Source of the DNA: Lachancea mirantina
Lineage: Eukaryota; Ascomycota; Saccharomycetes; Saccharomycetales; Saccharomycetaceae
Reading direction: 5' to 3'
Assembly: GCA_900074745.1 (NCBI GenBank)
Contig: LT598469.1
Location: 496,001-560,000 of the forward strand
DNA length: 64,000 nucleotides
Part shown: positions 10,600-21,900 of the stretch, piece by piece
Layout: every line of letters begins with the position of its first letter
How positions within the stretch are numbered: the stretch's first letter is position 1
Made by a program: the position numbers and the translations under genes
Notes under the pieces: generated by a model
The model's input: only the letters and a program-made list of their open reading frames with translations
What the model was told of the DNA's origin: nothing
The model's database searches: none

Positions 10600-13500
10600 C
10601 TATTTCAGGTAACCTCCCTTTTCACAAAGATTGTAGAAAATTGTGTTACGGTCTTTTAGAAGGACGGCAGGCGCGTCAAACTCTTTGACTTCACCTTGAT
10701 CTAAGACCATTATACGATCTGAGTCCATGACTGAGTCAATCCGATGTGCAATTGTTAAAATTGTGCGCTCTTGGAAGGCAGATCGAATAGTTTCTTGAAT
10801 GAGCTTGTCAGTTTCTAGATCGACAGCCGCTGTAGCTTCGTCCAGCACCAATATTTTGGACTGATTGAGTAATGCCCTCGAAAGACACAAAAGTTGGCGT
10901 TGACCAACCGACAAGTTTCCACCATTTTCGGTGATTTTGATTTTTAGCATGTCCCCGCCTTCAACACTTTCAGAGTCAGCGGCCATTTTGGCTATATGAG
11001 GCTTTAGGTGAGAAAGCTCGAGCACTTTCCATATTTCTTCATCGCTAAACTGTTCGAAGGGGTCTAAATTGCTTCTTATAGTGCCTTCGAAGGCTTGCGC
11101 ATCTTGAGGAATGATTGCGAGGTGGCTTCGTAAATCAGACAGACCTAGCTTCGCAATATCGATACCATCGATAACAATGGTGCCCTCAGAGGGTTCCAAA
11201 AGTCTAAAAAGCGCCAGCGATAGAGTCGACTTACCAGCACCCGTTCTTCCCACAATACCAATTTTCTCTTGAGGTTTCACGGTGAGGTTGATCTTTTTCA
11301 GAACAGGTGGCAGATTAGGACGGTATGTCGTTGAGTAGCCTTTAAATTCAATAAGTCCCGACGATGGCCAATTTTTTGGTGGTCGGCATGACTCAATCAC
11401 TGCCGGCGCCTCTGAAGGGAGGTCGCAGTATTCAATAATACGTTCGACGGAAACAATGTTTGTCTCAATTTGCACAGACATTCTGACAATCCACATTAAA
11501 TCGGTGGTCACCTCAATGGCGTAGCTCATCAGAAGCCCCACCAATCCTGCAGTCATAGGACGTGACGTTGTAATAGTAGCCAGGGAAAGGAGGGCGGTAG
11601 AAAGAATAATGAAAGCACCAATGGATTCAAGACGAACTGAAAGCCACCTATTCGTGGACCTGAAGTTGTAAACGCAGTTGATGTTGAACTGGACATTTTC
11701 AAAATTCAAATATTCGAACCTTCTGAAATGATCATATGCGTTAATGACTGTGTGACCGGCTAAAGTTTCGCTCAGCGTTGACATTATTGGAGAGAATGTG
11801 GTGCTCATTAGTCGTTTTAACTCTCTGCTGAGCGTGATATAATATGTTTGGTAGTAAAGATACAACAGCAGCAATCCAGCATTTATGACCAAAAACCAAG
11901 GCATGTTATAGCCTATGAGCACAATCACAACCACGTAGTCCAGTAATGAGTAGAAAAAGAAGGAGAAAATGAAGTGTAACCCATCATCGACGGAATTAAC
12001 GTCGCTTGAGAACCGATTGATAATGCGACCTACTGGCGTGGTTTCGAAGAATGACATCGGGCTCCGCAGAACAGATTGCGCCATATTGTCGTGAAGTTTG
12101 CGAGAAGCACGAAGAGAGCAATACAGCAGCAAAATAATATAACGCAAAACATTAAAGAGAGCTGATGCTATCGCAATGAGGGCATAAATACCAACGTAGA
12201 ACACAACATCTTTGTTGTAGCCAGTTTTTTCGTTTTTCTCGGACCAGTGCTTCAACCAGAAGCTCTCACTAACTTCGAAGAATCTTTCTAGGCCGAGAAA
12301 CGCGAAAAACAAAGCAACACCAATAGGTCCACAAGCCTTAATGTAGGAGATGTAGACTGCAGTTTTGACCCGACCCTCTTGTGTTTTTTCGGCTTCTTGA
12401 GCTGTTTTCCTCGTATCCTTATTCATATCAGTGATAGGATGTGGTCTGAGGGTTGCGAGAGAAGCTCTTCTTGAAACAATCACACCTAGCTGTCTATTCA
12501 CAACTTCTAGTGAGTTAACGGACTCAGCGATGTCCTCATCTATCAGCGTCTCTTCGTTTACCAGAGATATAACCTCTTGCTCTTTCGACGCTTCTTCTGT
12601 ATTCAAAGCAGGCGAAGATGTATCCGAGTCGAACTCCTCAATCAGTACTTTAAGGACCGATTCTTTTCCTCTTTTCATAACATCCTCGAAGGAACCAGTT
12701 TCAACAATTTCTCCATGTTGCAGAGCATATATGCTTTGGCAATGTTTCAAAACTGTGATCGAATTAGTTGATAAAATGATGGTTTTGTTTTTGAGAAGAC
12801 CATTAGTTCTATCCAAAACATTGTCGATGATACTCTTGCTGACTTGAGCGTCGACGGCGCTTAGAATGTCATCCAGTAGATATACATCCGATCTCGAATA
12901 TACCGCTCTGGCAAGCGACAGCCTGGCTTTCTGACCACCAGATAAGGATATTCCTTTCTCGCCAACCACGGTTTCATCTCCATCCGGCAAAATCTTCAAG
13001 TCCTGCCCGAGTTGACAAGCATCCAATGTTGCACGATAATAGGTCTCGTCAAAGCGATGACCAAATAGAACATTTTCTTTAACAGTGGCATTCATGACCC
13101 AGGGTTGCTGCGGACAGTAGGCGATAGAACTCGCGCGCATTATAAATTTCGGTGGGAGCTGCTTCCGTGCCCCACTGACGCAAGGTAAATGTCCAAGTAA
13201 AGCACTCAAGAATGACGATTTTCCGGAGCCTACCCTTCCAACAATACATGTGATGTCTCCTTTACGAGCTTCGAAATGGTCAATATCTTTGAGAGCTATG
13301 CGTGGCGTTTCTACTTCTGCCTCCTCATCATGTTGACTGGACTCTTTCTCAGTTTCTTGTGTTCTCCAAAGGAAAGTGGCATTAGAAATCTCCAATGCGG
13401 GCTCTTTGGAATCCTTGGAGGACTCCCTGTATTCGATGAACGACTGGTCTGTATCAGTCGCCAATAAAAGGTCCTTGAGTCTTCCTACAGACACACTTGT

Positions 13501-15207
13501 TTCAATGAAATTCGTTATGGTTGTTGGAATAGAATATACGCATTCATTTAGAATGTTGAAAAGTGTCAACGATGGGAAAACGATTTGAGGAGAAAGTGGA
13601 ACATCCATTGTTACCGAGAAGATCGCAAATGTTGAGCATGCCACCATCACGGGAACCAGATTCCATGCAAATGTAATCAAATTATCTACAATGCCAATTT
13701 TCCTCATACTAGAAAGTTCCAAATCATTTCTAACATGGTTCAGACGTTCTAACATTGGTTTTTCCCATGCGTATAATTTGATACTTTTGACAGAGTTCAA
13801 AATTTCGGTCACAGTTTTTATTCTAGCGTCTTTGTATTCCATTTGAGTCTTGATTAAGTTTCTAATTTTTTTGGAAAGATAAGTGTTCACTGGAATCATA
13901 ACCGCCATTGTTAACAGACCGCCAATTGTGGCGAAACCGAGAAATGTGTAGAGAGATATGAGAGTAGTAACTAGCGCGATTGGAGCGCCAATGAGGTCTT
14001 GTGAAGTTTCAAAAAATCTTTGGATACGTAAAACGTCCACTGCCATCAAATTCAGGATATCACCACTGGCCTTATTGTTTCTGGCGTCAACAGATAGTGT
14101 TAAAGATTTACGATACACCATAGCCATCAAGCTTCCTCTAATACCCATTCCTGCCTGGAATATCATGATGAAAAACTGATTGGAAAGACAGGTTGAAAAT
14201 ATTTTCACTAAGAAGAGGGAAACAGCAACGAAAACACCATTTAACGCCGGATATTTTGAGCGATAGTCCTCACTGAATTGTTCGATGAATATTCTGAGCA
14301 GCTGGGGCTGTAAAATAACAGCGAAATCCTTTAGAATTTCAAGTGACAAACCTAGCATAATGGTTTTACCAAACGAAGCGAAGATGGCCCAGAAAAGAGA
14401 GTTGCGACCTCTCCATTTTTCTTGCTCCCATTTTGATTCTAGAAGCGCAGCTTTTTGGCGAACGTCAATGTTGGTTGGTGGTAAAGGCATCTTGTGCGGG
14501 TCCTTTATTTTCCCATCCCGATGCACTTGCCTAATTAAAGGATTCATCCATGTGAATGTTAAATTCGATATAATATTGCAATCTGGTATCAGGTCATGTT
14601 CTTCATAGTAAGCTGTCAACTCACGGGAGGGCTCATAACTGATTAAATCGTATAGGAAAATGGTCATTGAGTTCAAAAGAAGAGCCACTTCCAAAAACGC
14701 TCCCTGGATGCGCGGAACAAAATTGAAAGCTTCGTCAGGATGATGCCCGATTCTCTGGCCTATCAGATAAAAGTACAGCAGTCCCTGGGTAACGTAGTAA
14801 AATAATTGGCCACCGACGGCCACCGTAGACCTAAAATACTGCAAATACTGTACCGGCAGTGAAATAAGTGTGACATGCAACAGTTGGCTCAACCAACTCC
14901 ATTTGAGAATCTGCGGAGATTGCGTCGGAGTTACCGCCAGAGAGCCAAGTAAAAGAGCCGACTGTAGGAATACACTTGTTAGATGTAGAAACTGCTTCGT
15001 AGACGTAGCTTTCCATAACGATGCATATTTGAAGTTGGGAGGTATTCTTTCTTCCCTATACAAATTCCAAAGTTGGATTACGCCTACTATACTGAAAAAA
15101 CCGGCGTGCCCTATAGACACTAGGGACACAAAGCACGGATTCAGTGCATTTGTAGTGCTGTCTATATAGGGACTGAACCCGTTCTTGCAAATTGCAATAT
15201 CGGCCAT
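10600..15207 (-). CDS. BPT1: ABCC-type vacuolar transporter Bpt1
   Basis: A full-length MRP/ABCC exporter of 1535 residues, expected in the vacuolar membrane, where S. cerevisiae Bpt1 pumps glutathione conjugates, bilirubin-like anions and cadmium-glutathione from the cytosol. The order is an N-terminal TMD0 with five membrane segments (about 25-200), TMD1, NBD1 with GRVGSGKSS, LSGGQKARLS and YLLDDILSAVDA, a charged linker with the conserved SRRASLATLRP, TMD2, and NBD2 with GRTGAGKST, LSVGQRQLL and ILVLDEATAAVD. NBD1 has the degenerate DD after Walker B seen across ABCC proteins. The N-terminus (TNALNPCFVS) and C-terminus (FYNLCEKGGYLK) match Bpt1 better than Ycf1 or Ybt1. It is convergent with MET17, with about 170 bases between the stop codons. 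Confidence 0.93.
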   Translation of the reverse strand: MADIAICKNGFSPYIDSTTNALNPCFVSLVSIGHAGFFSIVGVIQLWNLYREERIPPNFKYASLWKATSTKQFLHLTSVFLQSALLLGSLAVTPTQSPQILKWSWLSQLLHVTLISLPVQYLQYFRSTVAVGGQLFYYVTQGLLYFYLIGQRIGHHPDEAFNFVPRIQGAFLEVALLLNSMTIFLYDLISYEPSRELTAYYEEHDLIPDCNIISNLTFTWMNPLIRQVHRDGKIKDPHKMPLPPTNIDVRQKAALLESKWEQEKWRGRNSLFWAIFASFGKTIMLGLSLEILKDFAVILQPQLLRIFIEQFSEDYRSKYPALNGVFVAVSLFLVKIFSTCLSNQFFIMIFQAGMGIRGSLMAMVYRKSLTLSVDARNNKASGDILNLMAVDVLRIQRFFETSQDLIGAPIALVTTLISLYTFLGFATIGGLLTMAVMIPVNTYLSKKIRNLIKTQMEYKDARIKTVTEILNSVKSIKLYAWEKPMLERLNHVRNDLELSSMRKIGIVDNLITFAWNLVPVMVACSTFAIFSVTMDVPLSPQIVFPSLTLFNILNECVYSIPTTITNFIETSVSVGRLKDLLLATDTDQSFIEYRESSKDSKEPALEISNATFLWRTQETEKESSQHDEEAEVETPRIALKDIDHFEARKGDITCIVGRVGSGKSSFLSALLGHLPCVSGARKQLPPKFIMRASSIAYCPQQPWVMNATVKENVLFGHRFDETYYRATLDACQLGQDLKILPDGDETVVGEKGISLSGGQKARLSLARAVYSRSDVYLLDDILSAVDAQVSKSIIDNVLDRTNGLLKNKTIILSTNSITVLKHCQSIYALQHGEIVETGSFEDVMKRGKESVLKVLIEEFDSDTSSPALNTEEASKEQEVISLVNEETLIDEDIAESVNSLEVVNRQLGVIVSRRASLATLRPHPITDMNKDTRKTAQEAEKTQEGRVKTAVYISYIKACGPIGVALFFAFLGLERFFEVSESFWLKHWSEKNEKTGYNKDVVFYVGIYALIAIASALFNVLRYIILLLYCSLRASRKLHDNMAQSVLRSPMSFFETTPVGRIINRFSSDVNSVDDGLHFIFSFFFYSLLDYVVVIVLIGYNMPWFLVINAGLLLLYLYYQTYYITLSRELKRLMSTTFSPIMSTLSETLAGHTVINAYDHFRRFEYLNFENVQFNINCVYNFRSTNRWLSVRLESIGAFIILSTALLSLATITTSRPMTAGLVGLLMSYAIEVTTDLMWIVRMSVQIETNIVSVERIIEYCDLPSEAPAVIESCRPPKNWPSSGLIEFKGYSTTYRPNLPPVLKKINLTVKPQEKIGIVGRTGAGKSTLSLALFRLLEPSEGTIVIDGIDIAKLGLSDLRSHLAIIPQDAQAFEGTIRSNLDPFEQFSDEEIWKVLELSHLKPHIAKMAADSESVEGGDMLKIKITENGGNLSVGQRQLLCLSRALLNQSKILVLDEATAAVDLETDKLIQETIRSAFQERTILTIAHRIDSVMDSDRIMVLDQGEVKEFDAPAVLLKDRNTIFYNLCEKGGYLK

Positions 15208-15748
15208 CTGTCTTATTCTGAGTTTTCTGAGAAGCTCAAGAACCTTTCCCTACTAAAATTTCATAACGCTTAAATACTTGCCAATAGTAAAAGATAAGCC
15301 AAGAAAAACTAATAAGAATTTAAGTTACCTGAAAAATGAGTCATATTTGCTGCTTTTGACACATTCGATGCATCAAAGATTTCACGAATTATTTAGCCCG
15401 ATAAACATTGTAAAAGTGGGCTTGGGCAGTTAATCCAAAGACTACGCTTATAAAGCTATATAAAAGTCACTCTGACTTCATTCTAGTAAACTCATTGACT
15501 AAGAGTTAATGATAGTTGAAAATAGTGGAAGCTATTTTCATCAAGTATATGGTGCCTTGCGAGAGATGGGCTCCTAGTGTTGCTGCCTCTTTTCTTGTCG
15601 TGCTAGGCAGCAATGTACGGCCGAAAATCGTTTTTCTCGATTTCAGCGATAGATGCAACAGACACACTAATAGTCAAAATTGACGATGGAAGAGGGATTC
15701 GTATTAGCACAACTTATAAAGATGTGTGATCCACAAAAAGTGTATCTT
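15208..15748. promoter_or_regulatory. BPT1 upstream region with a 9-bp inverted repeat
   Basis: AT-rich intergenic DNA between BPT1 and tRNA-Ile. A perfect 9-base inverted repeat, TTGCTGCCT at 15580-15588 and AGGCAGCAA at 15605-15613, encloses a 16-base pyrimidine-rich loop; it could be a protein site or a small hairpin. I see no coding region. Confidence 0.4.
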
Positions 15749-15822
15749 GGTCTCTTGGCCCAGTTGGTTAAGGCACCGTGCTAATAACGCGGGGATCAGC
15801 GGTTCGATCCCGCTAGAGACCA
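15749..15822 (+). tRNA. tI(AAU): tRNA-Ile (anticodon AAT)
   Basis: A 74-base gene identical in design to yeast tRNA-Ile: acceptor GGTCTCT pairing with AGAGACC, discriminator A, D-arm TGGCCCAGTTGGTTAAGGCA, anticodon AAT in a CTAATAA loop, and B-box GGTTCGATCCC. No intron. A run of six T begins at 15825, giving the terminator. Confidence 0.97.
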
Positions 15823-16019
15823 TTTTTTGCATCTCAAACAGGGTTGAGTTCATTTTAACGAATAGATTTCCCAACCGTAGGCGTCGCTACAGGTCATGTA
15901 AGGTAACATTATGATCTAAAAAGTTTAATTTACCAATAAATAAGCATGGGCATCGAAGATTAATAATAAATATTCAAATATCATAACGGAGTGATTTGAT
16001 TGAGACGGTCATAAGACAA
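15823..16019. other. Spacer between tRNA-Ile and ACO1 3' end
   Basis: About 200 AT-rich bases that provide the tRNA-Ile T-run terminator and the 3' untranslated region of ACO1 on the opposite strand. Nothing else is visible. Confidence 0.4.
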
Positions 16020-18353
16020 TTATTTCTTACCCTGGGCCAATTTGTTCAAAGCAGAGCCAGCCTTGAACCACTCGATCTGTTCCTTGTTGAAAGTGTGAGT
16101 CAAAGGCGTCTCCCAGGCCTCTCCGGACTTGGGGTGCACTCTTAGAGTCACGTTCTTTCCTGGAGCTAGTCCGTCTAGTCCTAGAATGTCAACAGTGTCG
16201 TCTGGGTTGATTTTGTCGTAAGCCTCTGGGTTAGCAAAGTTCAAAGGTAGAAGACCCTGCTTCTTCAAGTTGGTTTCATGGATACGAGCAAAGGACTTGG
16301 TGATGATAGCAAAACCACCCAAGAATCTAGGTTCCAAAGCGGCATGTTCACGAGAAGAACCTTCACCGAAGTTTTCGCCACCAATAACAACCCATTTGAT
16401 ACCCTTGTCTCTGTAGGCTCTAGCGGTCTCTGGCACGCCAGCGTACTCACCCGTGTAGTGGTTTTTGACGCTGTTGGCCTTTTTGTTTTCTGCGTTGATA
16501 GCGCCAATCATGTAGTTGTTGGAGATGTTTTCAAGGTGACCACGGTATTTCAACCATGGACCAGCCATAGAGATATGGTCCGTGGTGGTCTTACCCAAAG
16601 ACTTGATCAAAATTGGCATGTCCTTAGGGTCCTTACCATCCCAAGGTTTGAAAGGTTTCAACAATTGCAAACGGTCCGAGGTTGGAGACACCTTGACCGA
16701 GACGGAGGAACGATCAGCAGGTGGGGCCTGGTAAGTGTTGCTACCTGGGTCGTATCCCTTGACAGGAAGACCGACACCGGTTGGGGGTTCCAATAGAAAC
16801 TCATTGCCGTCCTTGTCCTTCAATTTGTCGGTCAATGGGTTGAATCTCAAGTCACCAGCAATCGCGAACGCAGTAACAATCTCTGGGGAAGCGACGAAAG
16901 AATGAGTCTCTGGGTTACCGTCGTTTCTGGAGGTGAAGTTTCTGTTGTAGGAAGAGACAATGGTGTTTTTGTCACCCTTCTTGATGTCCTGACGGTCCCA
17001 TTGACCAATGCATGGACCGCAAGCGTTAGCCAAAACGATACCACCAAATTGCTTGAAAGTGTCCAACTGACCATCACGTGCAATAGTAGCTCTAATTTGT
17101 TCAGAACCTGGAGTCACAGTGAAGATGGTCTTAGATTTCAAGCCATGAGCAGCAGCATTTTCAACAATGGATGCAGCACGCGACATGTCCTCATAAGAAG
17201 AGTTCGTACAAGAACCGATCAAACCGACCTTGACATCCAGTGGCCAGTTGTTCTTGACAGCAACATCCTTCATCTTCGAAATCGGGGTGGCCAAATCTGG
17301 AGTGAAAGGACCGTTGATGTAAGGTTCCAAAGTGTTCAAATCGATCTCGATCAATTCATCGTATTCGGCACCCTTGTCTGCGGACAATAGATCATTGTGG
17401 TATAGCTTAGCAAAGTCAGCAATTTCACCACGCTTGGTCGCCTTCAAGAATTCAACCATAGATTCATTGAAGGGAAAAACGGAAGTGGTTGCACCGATTT
17501 CAGCACCCATATTACAGATGGTACCCATACCGGTAGCAGAGAAGGTGTTGACACCCTCACCGAAGTACTCGACAATCTTACCAGTACCACCCTTGACGGT
17601 AGTGATACCAGCCAATTTTAGAATGATATCCTTGGGAGAGGTCCAGCCGTTCATCTTACCGGTCAATTTGACACCAAGAATCTTTGGGGCCTTCAATTCC
17701 CAAGGAAGGTTGGACATGACATCGACGGCATCTGCACCACCGACACCAATGGCCAATTGACCCAAACCACCCGCGTTTGGAGTGTGAGAGTCGGTACCAA
17801 TGATCAAAGCACCTGGAAAAGCGTAGTTTTCTAGAACGATTTGGTGAATGATACCGGAACCGGGCTTCCAGAAACCCATGTTGTACTTGGCAGTAGCGGT
17901 AGCCAAAAAGTCGTAAACTTCTTTGTTGAGATCAATGGCTCTCTTCAAATCCTTCTCTCCACCAACTTGAGCTTGAATCAAATGGTCACAGTGGACTGTG
18001 ACTGGTCTGGCGACTTGTGGTAGGCCAGCACTCATGAATTGCAAAATAGCCATTTGCGCGGTTGCATCCTGACATGCCACACGATCTGGTCTCAATTTCA
18101 AGTAACTAACACCTCTCTCAATTTCCTGGTTGTGAGGGTCATCCAAATGACCGTACAAGATCTTTTCAGCATAAGTCAAAGGTCTTCCCAGTCTCTTTCT
18201 AACGATATCAACATTTTCCAAGTTCTGCTTGTAGTTGATGAATGAGTGGTCTTCAAGCAAATTTTGGTGGACCTTAGAGTCTCTAGTGAGTTTAGACACT
18301 GTAGCCAACCCACGAGCCACAGGTCTTTGAACAATGCTACGAGCCGACAACAT
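16020..18353 (-). CDS. ACO1: Mitochondrial aconitase
   Basis: Aconitase interconverts citrate and isocitrate in the mitochondrial TCA cycle and, in yeast, also helps keep mtDNA. The 777-residue length matches S. cerevisiae Aco1 (778). The N-terminus ([15 protein letters not shown]) is a basic, Ser/Arg-rich presequence for matrix import. The [4Fe-4S] ligands are in [13 protein letters not shown] and in [11 protein letters not shown]. The swivel domain has [15 protein letters not shown]. Strongly biased codons indicate high expression. STT4 lies next upstream in the same orientation, the S. cerevisiae YLR304C-YLR305C order. Confidence 0.98.
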   Translation of the reverse strand: MLSARSIVQRPVARGLATVSKLTRDSKVHQNLLEDHSFINYKQNLENVDIVRKRLGRPLTYAEKILYGHLDDPHNQEIERGVSYLKLRPDRVACQDATAQMAILQFMSAGLPQVARPVTVHCDHLIQAQVGGEKDLKRAIDLNKEVYDFLATATAKYNMGFWKPGSGIIHQIVLENYAFPGALIIGTDSHTPNAGGLGQLAIGVGGADAVDVMSNLPWELKAPKILGVKLTGKMNGWTSPKDIILKLAGITTVKGGTGKIVEYFGEGVNTFSATGMGTICNMGAEIGATTSVFPFNESMVEFLKATKRGEIADFAKLYHNDLLSADKGAEYDELIEIDLNTLEPYINGPFTPDLATPISKMKDVAVKNNWPLDVKVGLIGSCTNSSYEDMSRAASIVENAAAHGLKSKTIFTVTPGSEQIRATIARDGQLDTFKQFGGIVLANACGPCIGQWDRQDIKKGDKNTIVSSYNRNFTSRNDGNPETHSFVASPEIVTAFAIAGDLRFNPLTDKLKDKDGNEFLLEPPTGVGLPVKGYDPGSNTYQAPPADRSSVSVKVSPTSDRLQLLKPFKPWDGKDPKDMPILIKSLGKTTTDHISMAGPWLKYRGHLENISNNYMIGAINAENKKANSVKNHYTGEYAGVPETARAYRDKGIKWVVIGGENFGEGSSREHAALEPRFLGGFAIITKSFARIHETNLKKQGLLPLNFANPEAYDKINPDDTVDILGLDGLAPGKNVTLRVHPKSGEAWETPLTHTFNKEQIEWFKAGSALNKLAQGKK

Positions 18354-18915
18354 TATTTAGCGTCGTCGTAATCAGCCGCCTTCTCTTGACTTGCCTTGAC
18401 TAGCCGTTACTGTTACGTCTTAATTCTGTTTCCCCTGTATTTATATAGGGTAGAAAGGGCCTCGCTGCATGATCATGATCACCAGTATAGGAGCCCTTGC
18501 TCGGAGCCGACAACGCTTCGGCTCCGAGTCGGGTTTGGGATTCTGTGACGGCGAAGGCAAAAAAAACTAAAAGTGAAAGCCGTACTCGGCGCCGAAGCCA
18601 CAAGTGCCATTTACGGAAGTAATGGCTAATTTGCGACTCACGGTACACAACAAGGTACACGTAAGGGTATAGGTCAGGGTGCGTGTCAAGAAGTGGATCA
18701 GGGAACGATTCACTAAGATTATTTAAGTTATAACGGAAGCTGGTAAGAGACAATGCGGGAAAATTACTTTAACCAGATGCTTCTTCGATATTTAGAGGTA
18801 TTAATTAAATGCATCTTGTGAAATGTTCGGTATTGAAATTGGATTAAATTGGACTGAATTGTCAGGACCATTGGCCGCTTCTGTTTCCATTTTATTGTCT
18901 CTAGAAATGCGAATT
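18354..18915 (-). promoter_or_regulatory. ACO1 promoter with three TCGG-N2-CCGA palindromes
   Basis: The 560 bases between STT4 and ACO1 form the ACO1 promoter. TCGGAGCCGA (18501-18510), TCGGCTCCGA (18518-18527) and TCGGCGCCGA (18586-18595) share the pattern TCGG-N2-CCGA; the first two are arms of a perfect 11-base inverted repeat (18500-18510 and 18518-18528). Inverted CGG half-sites are typical of Zn2Cys6 factors. A GTCAC core (minus strand, 18545-18549), the type bound by Rtg1/Rtg3, and a TATATAAA on the minus strand at 18440-18447 complete a plausible respiratory promoter. A short minus-strand frame here has no product I recognise. Confidence 0.55.
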
Positions 18916-21900
18916 CTAATAAGGAATTCCGTTAGTTAGTCTCTGAAACTCATCGTAACCTTTGGTGAAAATGCTTTCGTAGGACCTTTTGATCAAGCCC
19001 ATCATGTGCTCGGCAGCTTGGTGATCAGATTTCTGAGGTACGAAACGTGCCTCTAAGTTTTTGATTGTCTTATGGCCCTTGAAGCACGGCAAACCGCTGC
19101 TCAACATTGGCTTAACACATTCAATTATCAGATCCATGTGTGGACGGGCAGCCAGGTAGGCCTTAACACAGATTTCTTGGAAGTCGCGGAAGGCCGGCGT
19201 GTCCGGCGAGCCGCCCATGACGCGAACCATTTCCTTGGTGAGCTTGAATGGCACGGCTTCGAACTTGACACCACCAGGCACAATGTCGAAGATAAAGCCA
19301 AAGTCGACATGCAAACAATTTCCTTGATCATCGTACATGATATTTCCGTTGTGCCTGTCCTTAAACTGAAGAAGGTATGAAATTACTGAGTAACCTGCGA
19401 GTGACTTCACAAAATTGTTTCTTGCGTTTTGAAACTCTATCGTATTTTCATGACCAAATTTGGTTACGAAGTACTCGTAAAGGCCGTTCACGGCTTCTCT
19501 CCCCAACATGTCTCGAGATATCGAGTTTGGTAAGACGTCGATAACACCGCATCCAGGTGCCGTGGCTGTCACTCTGTATGGAAAAACAAAGATATCCAAG
19601 CCGATACCAGACCACACCGCTCTAAAAACCGAGATGAGCTGTAAAGCCAATACGTCTTGCCTACAATCATCACCAACTTTGAAGATGGCAGCCTGCCATT
19701 TCTCGATTGTTTCCTTCTTATGGGTTTCAACATTTTTGCGCGTCTGCTTTATTTTGAAGGTAGCCATGAAAGGCGCCTTGGCATGACTTTGTAGTGGCTT
19801 ACCGCTATGGCGATCTATGTCGACTACAACCGCTTCAGGATACGAGGGAAGGTAAACATCCTTACGAATTGCAATTTTTTGCATTTCCTCGTCTATTTTA
19901 AGTTTCTTCTCGGCTTTCGATTTCTTTATGAAAGGCTTCAATTTTCCAGAGATCCCTGTCACTTCATTGAAGAAATCAAACTCTCTGTTGAAAAAGTCTT
20001 TCTGCTGACTTGTGAATGTTGATATCATCTTATCCCGAATGCGGTCTAAAGTAGGCTTCAAATCGTCGGGAATCTCGCCTTCGTCGTCTTTAAAACTGTT
20101 GGCCAGCATATTCCAAATGATTTGATGCGAGAACAATACGCTGATCTTGGCAGTATCGATAATAAATCGCTCGACATAGCCCAAGGGATCAAATCTCAAA
20201 CACTGAACGATTTGGGGAACGTAAAAAAATGTCAGATTGACGTCGTGCGATTCTAAGGCACTTACATTGAACTGTGCGATAAAAGGATTGTTTGCCCACT
20301 TTGGCAAGAATAAATTAATGGACTTGAGAGGGCTAACTGGTCGCCAATAAAGGACAAAATGTAAGTCTCCATCTGTTTCAAGAAGATGCATTAGAAGCGC
20401 TTCTGACGTTACGCAGCGGATTGGATCATTTCTCACTAGACTTCTAAGCTTTTCTTCGGACAGCTTGGAAGGGTATCTGTCTATCAAGTTGACAGCCAAT
20501 GATGGACATTTTTTGAAAGCTGTGACTATTAACTCAATGGAAATTTTGTGTTTTTCAAGTGGTCGCGCCAACGGATTTAACCAAGTTTCAATATGCGTGA
20601 TTTCACTAAGAAGAAGATATTCCAGGAGTGGAAGCTCGTATCGGCATATGCTTCTCAAATGTTGTTTTCTGCTTAGACCCTTGTATAAATCAATGAGAAG
20701 AGACAGGTCCGCTCTGATTTTAAGTTCATTTGATCCGAACGGCCACATTAGCGGTCTTTCAAACCATTTTAGAGCGCCCTCAACCAAAGCATGCGCTACG
20801 GGGGTCGCATAGCTGGTGTGATATTTCAAATTGGCAGAGAAAATAAGCAAGGCAAAGTTCAGTAATTCCGTTCGACCAGTTCTAGCAAATGGATGTAGAC
20901 TGGCGCGGTCAAGGCTTTTCAAACCGTACAAGCATAGCTTCGTGAATATCTGTAGCAGATGCAAGCTCACAAACATCGTAGCTTCAAAGTGGGAGGTGAA
21001 AAATTTGATGATCTGAGTGTGAGGCTGTATCGCTTTACTTGCCTCATGAGCGGCCCTGTTAATTTGCTTCTTATCATATGGAGCATACTCCATGTAACTG
21101 AATTCCTCTTTAATGAGGTCATGATCCCGTGAAAAGAGGCCCACACCCTTGTCAATAGAGCCCATCCAGCTGCGCCCGATTTCAGACAGAAGGAGATATG
21201 AAACATCGTTTCGCTCCTTTATAACCGATAGCCAGACATTGATAGCGACCTTCATAACACCCGACGTAAAAATACTGAAGGGAACATTCACGATATCGTA
21301 AACCAAAGAGGCAGATTCCCCTTTTCCGGATATCAAAAGCGTAGCCACCAAGTCAAGATAGTGGGCCACAATTTTATCGCTCACATCCTGCCTGTTGGCC
21401 AGGTTGTCCTCTATCTCTCCTTTTAGGGCCAGGCAATCCTTCTGTACAGACTCTGGAGATGTAATGAAGTTTCTCTCAATTAAAAATCTAGATCTCCAAG
21501 CGTGCTGCGAGAGAAAACCAGAAATCGTGTTGGGTTGTCCATATCCATGTTTCGGCATGGTCGATAATTCTCGATCCACAGGAAGTATGGTGCCTGCCAG
21601 TTCAAGTGCGAATGAAACACCGAACTCAACTTTGTCCAACCGCTGAAAAGCGCTGAGTTCAGAAATATAAGATTGAAGCAAAATTTTGCAATCCTGATTC
21701 GCTATATTCAAAATTGATCGAACCCATTTTTTCGAGAACTTTTGAAGGCGCTCTAGTGTTGCACATCTCCACTGATAAGAATCAGGAAGAAGTACTCTTC
21801 TTTTCGAGTGTTTTAAAACAAACTCGAACTGTGGCTCAAATTTTCTGGTTTCTAGCTGCACGACGCTTTCGAAAAGCATTGACAACAAATCCAATAAAGT

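Noticed and set aside
18400-18753. Minus-strand frame of 117 codons upstream of ACO1
   Set aside because: It overlaps the TATA box and palindromes of the ACO1 promoter and encodes nothing recognisable.
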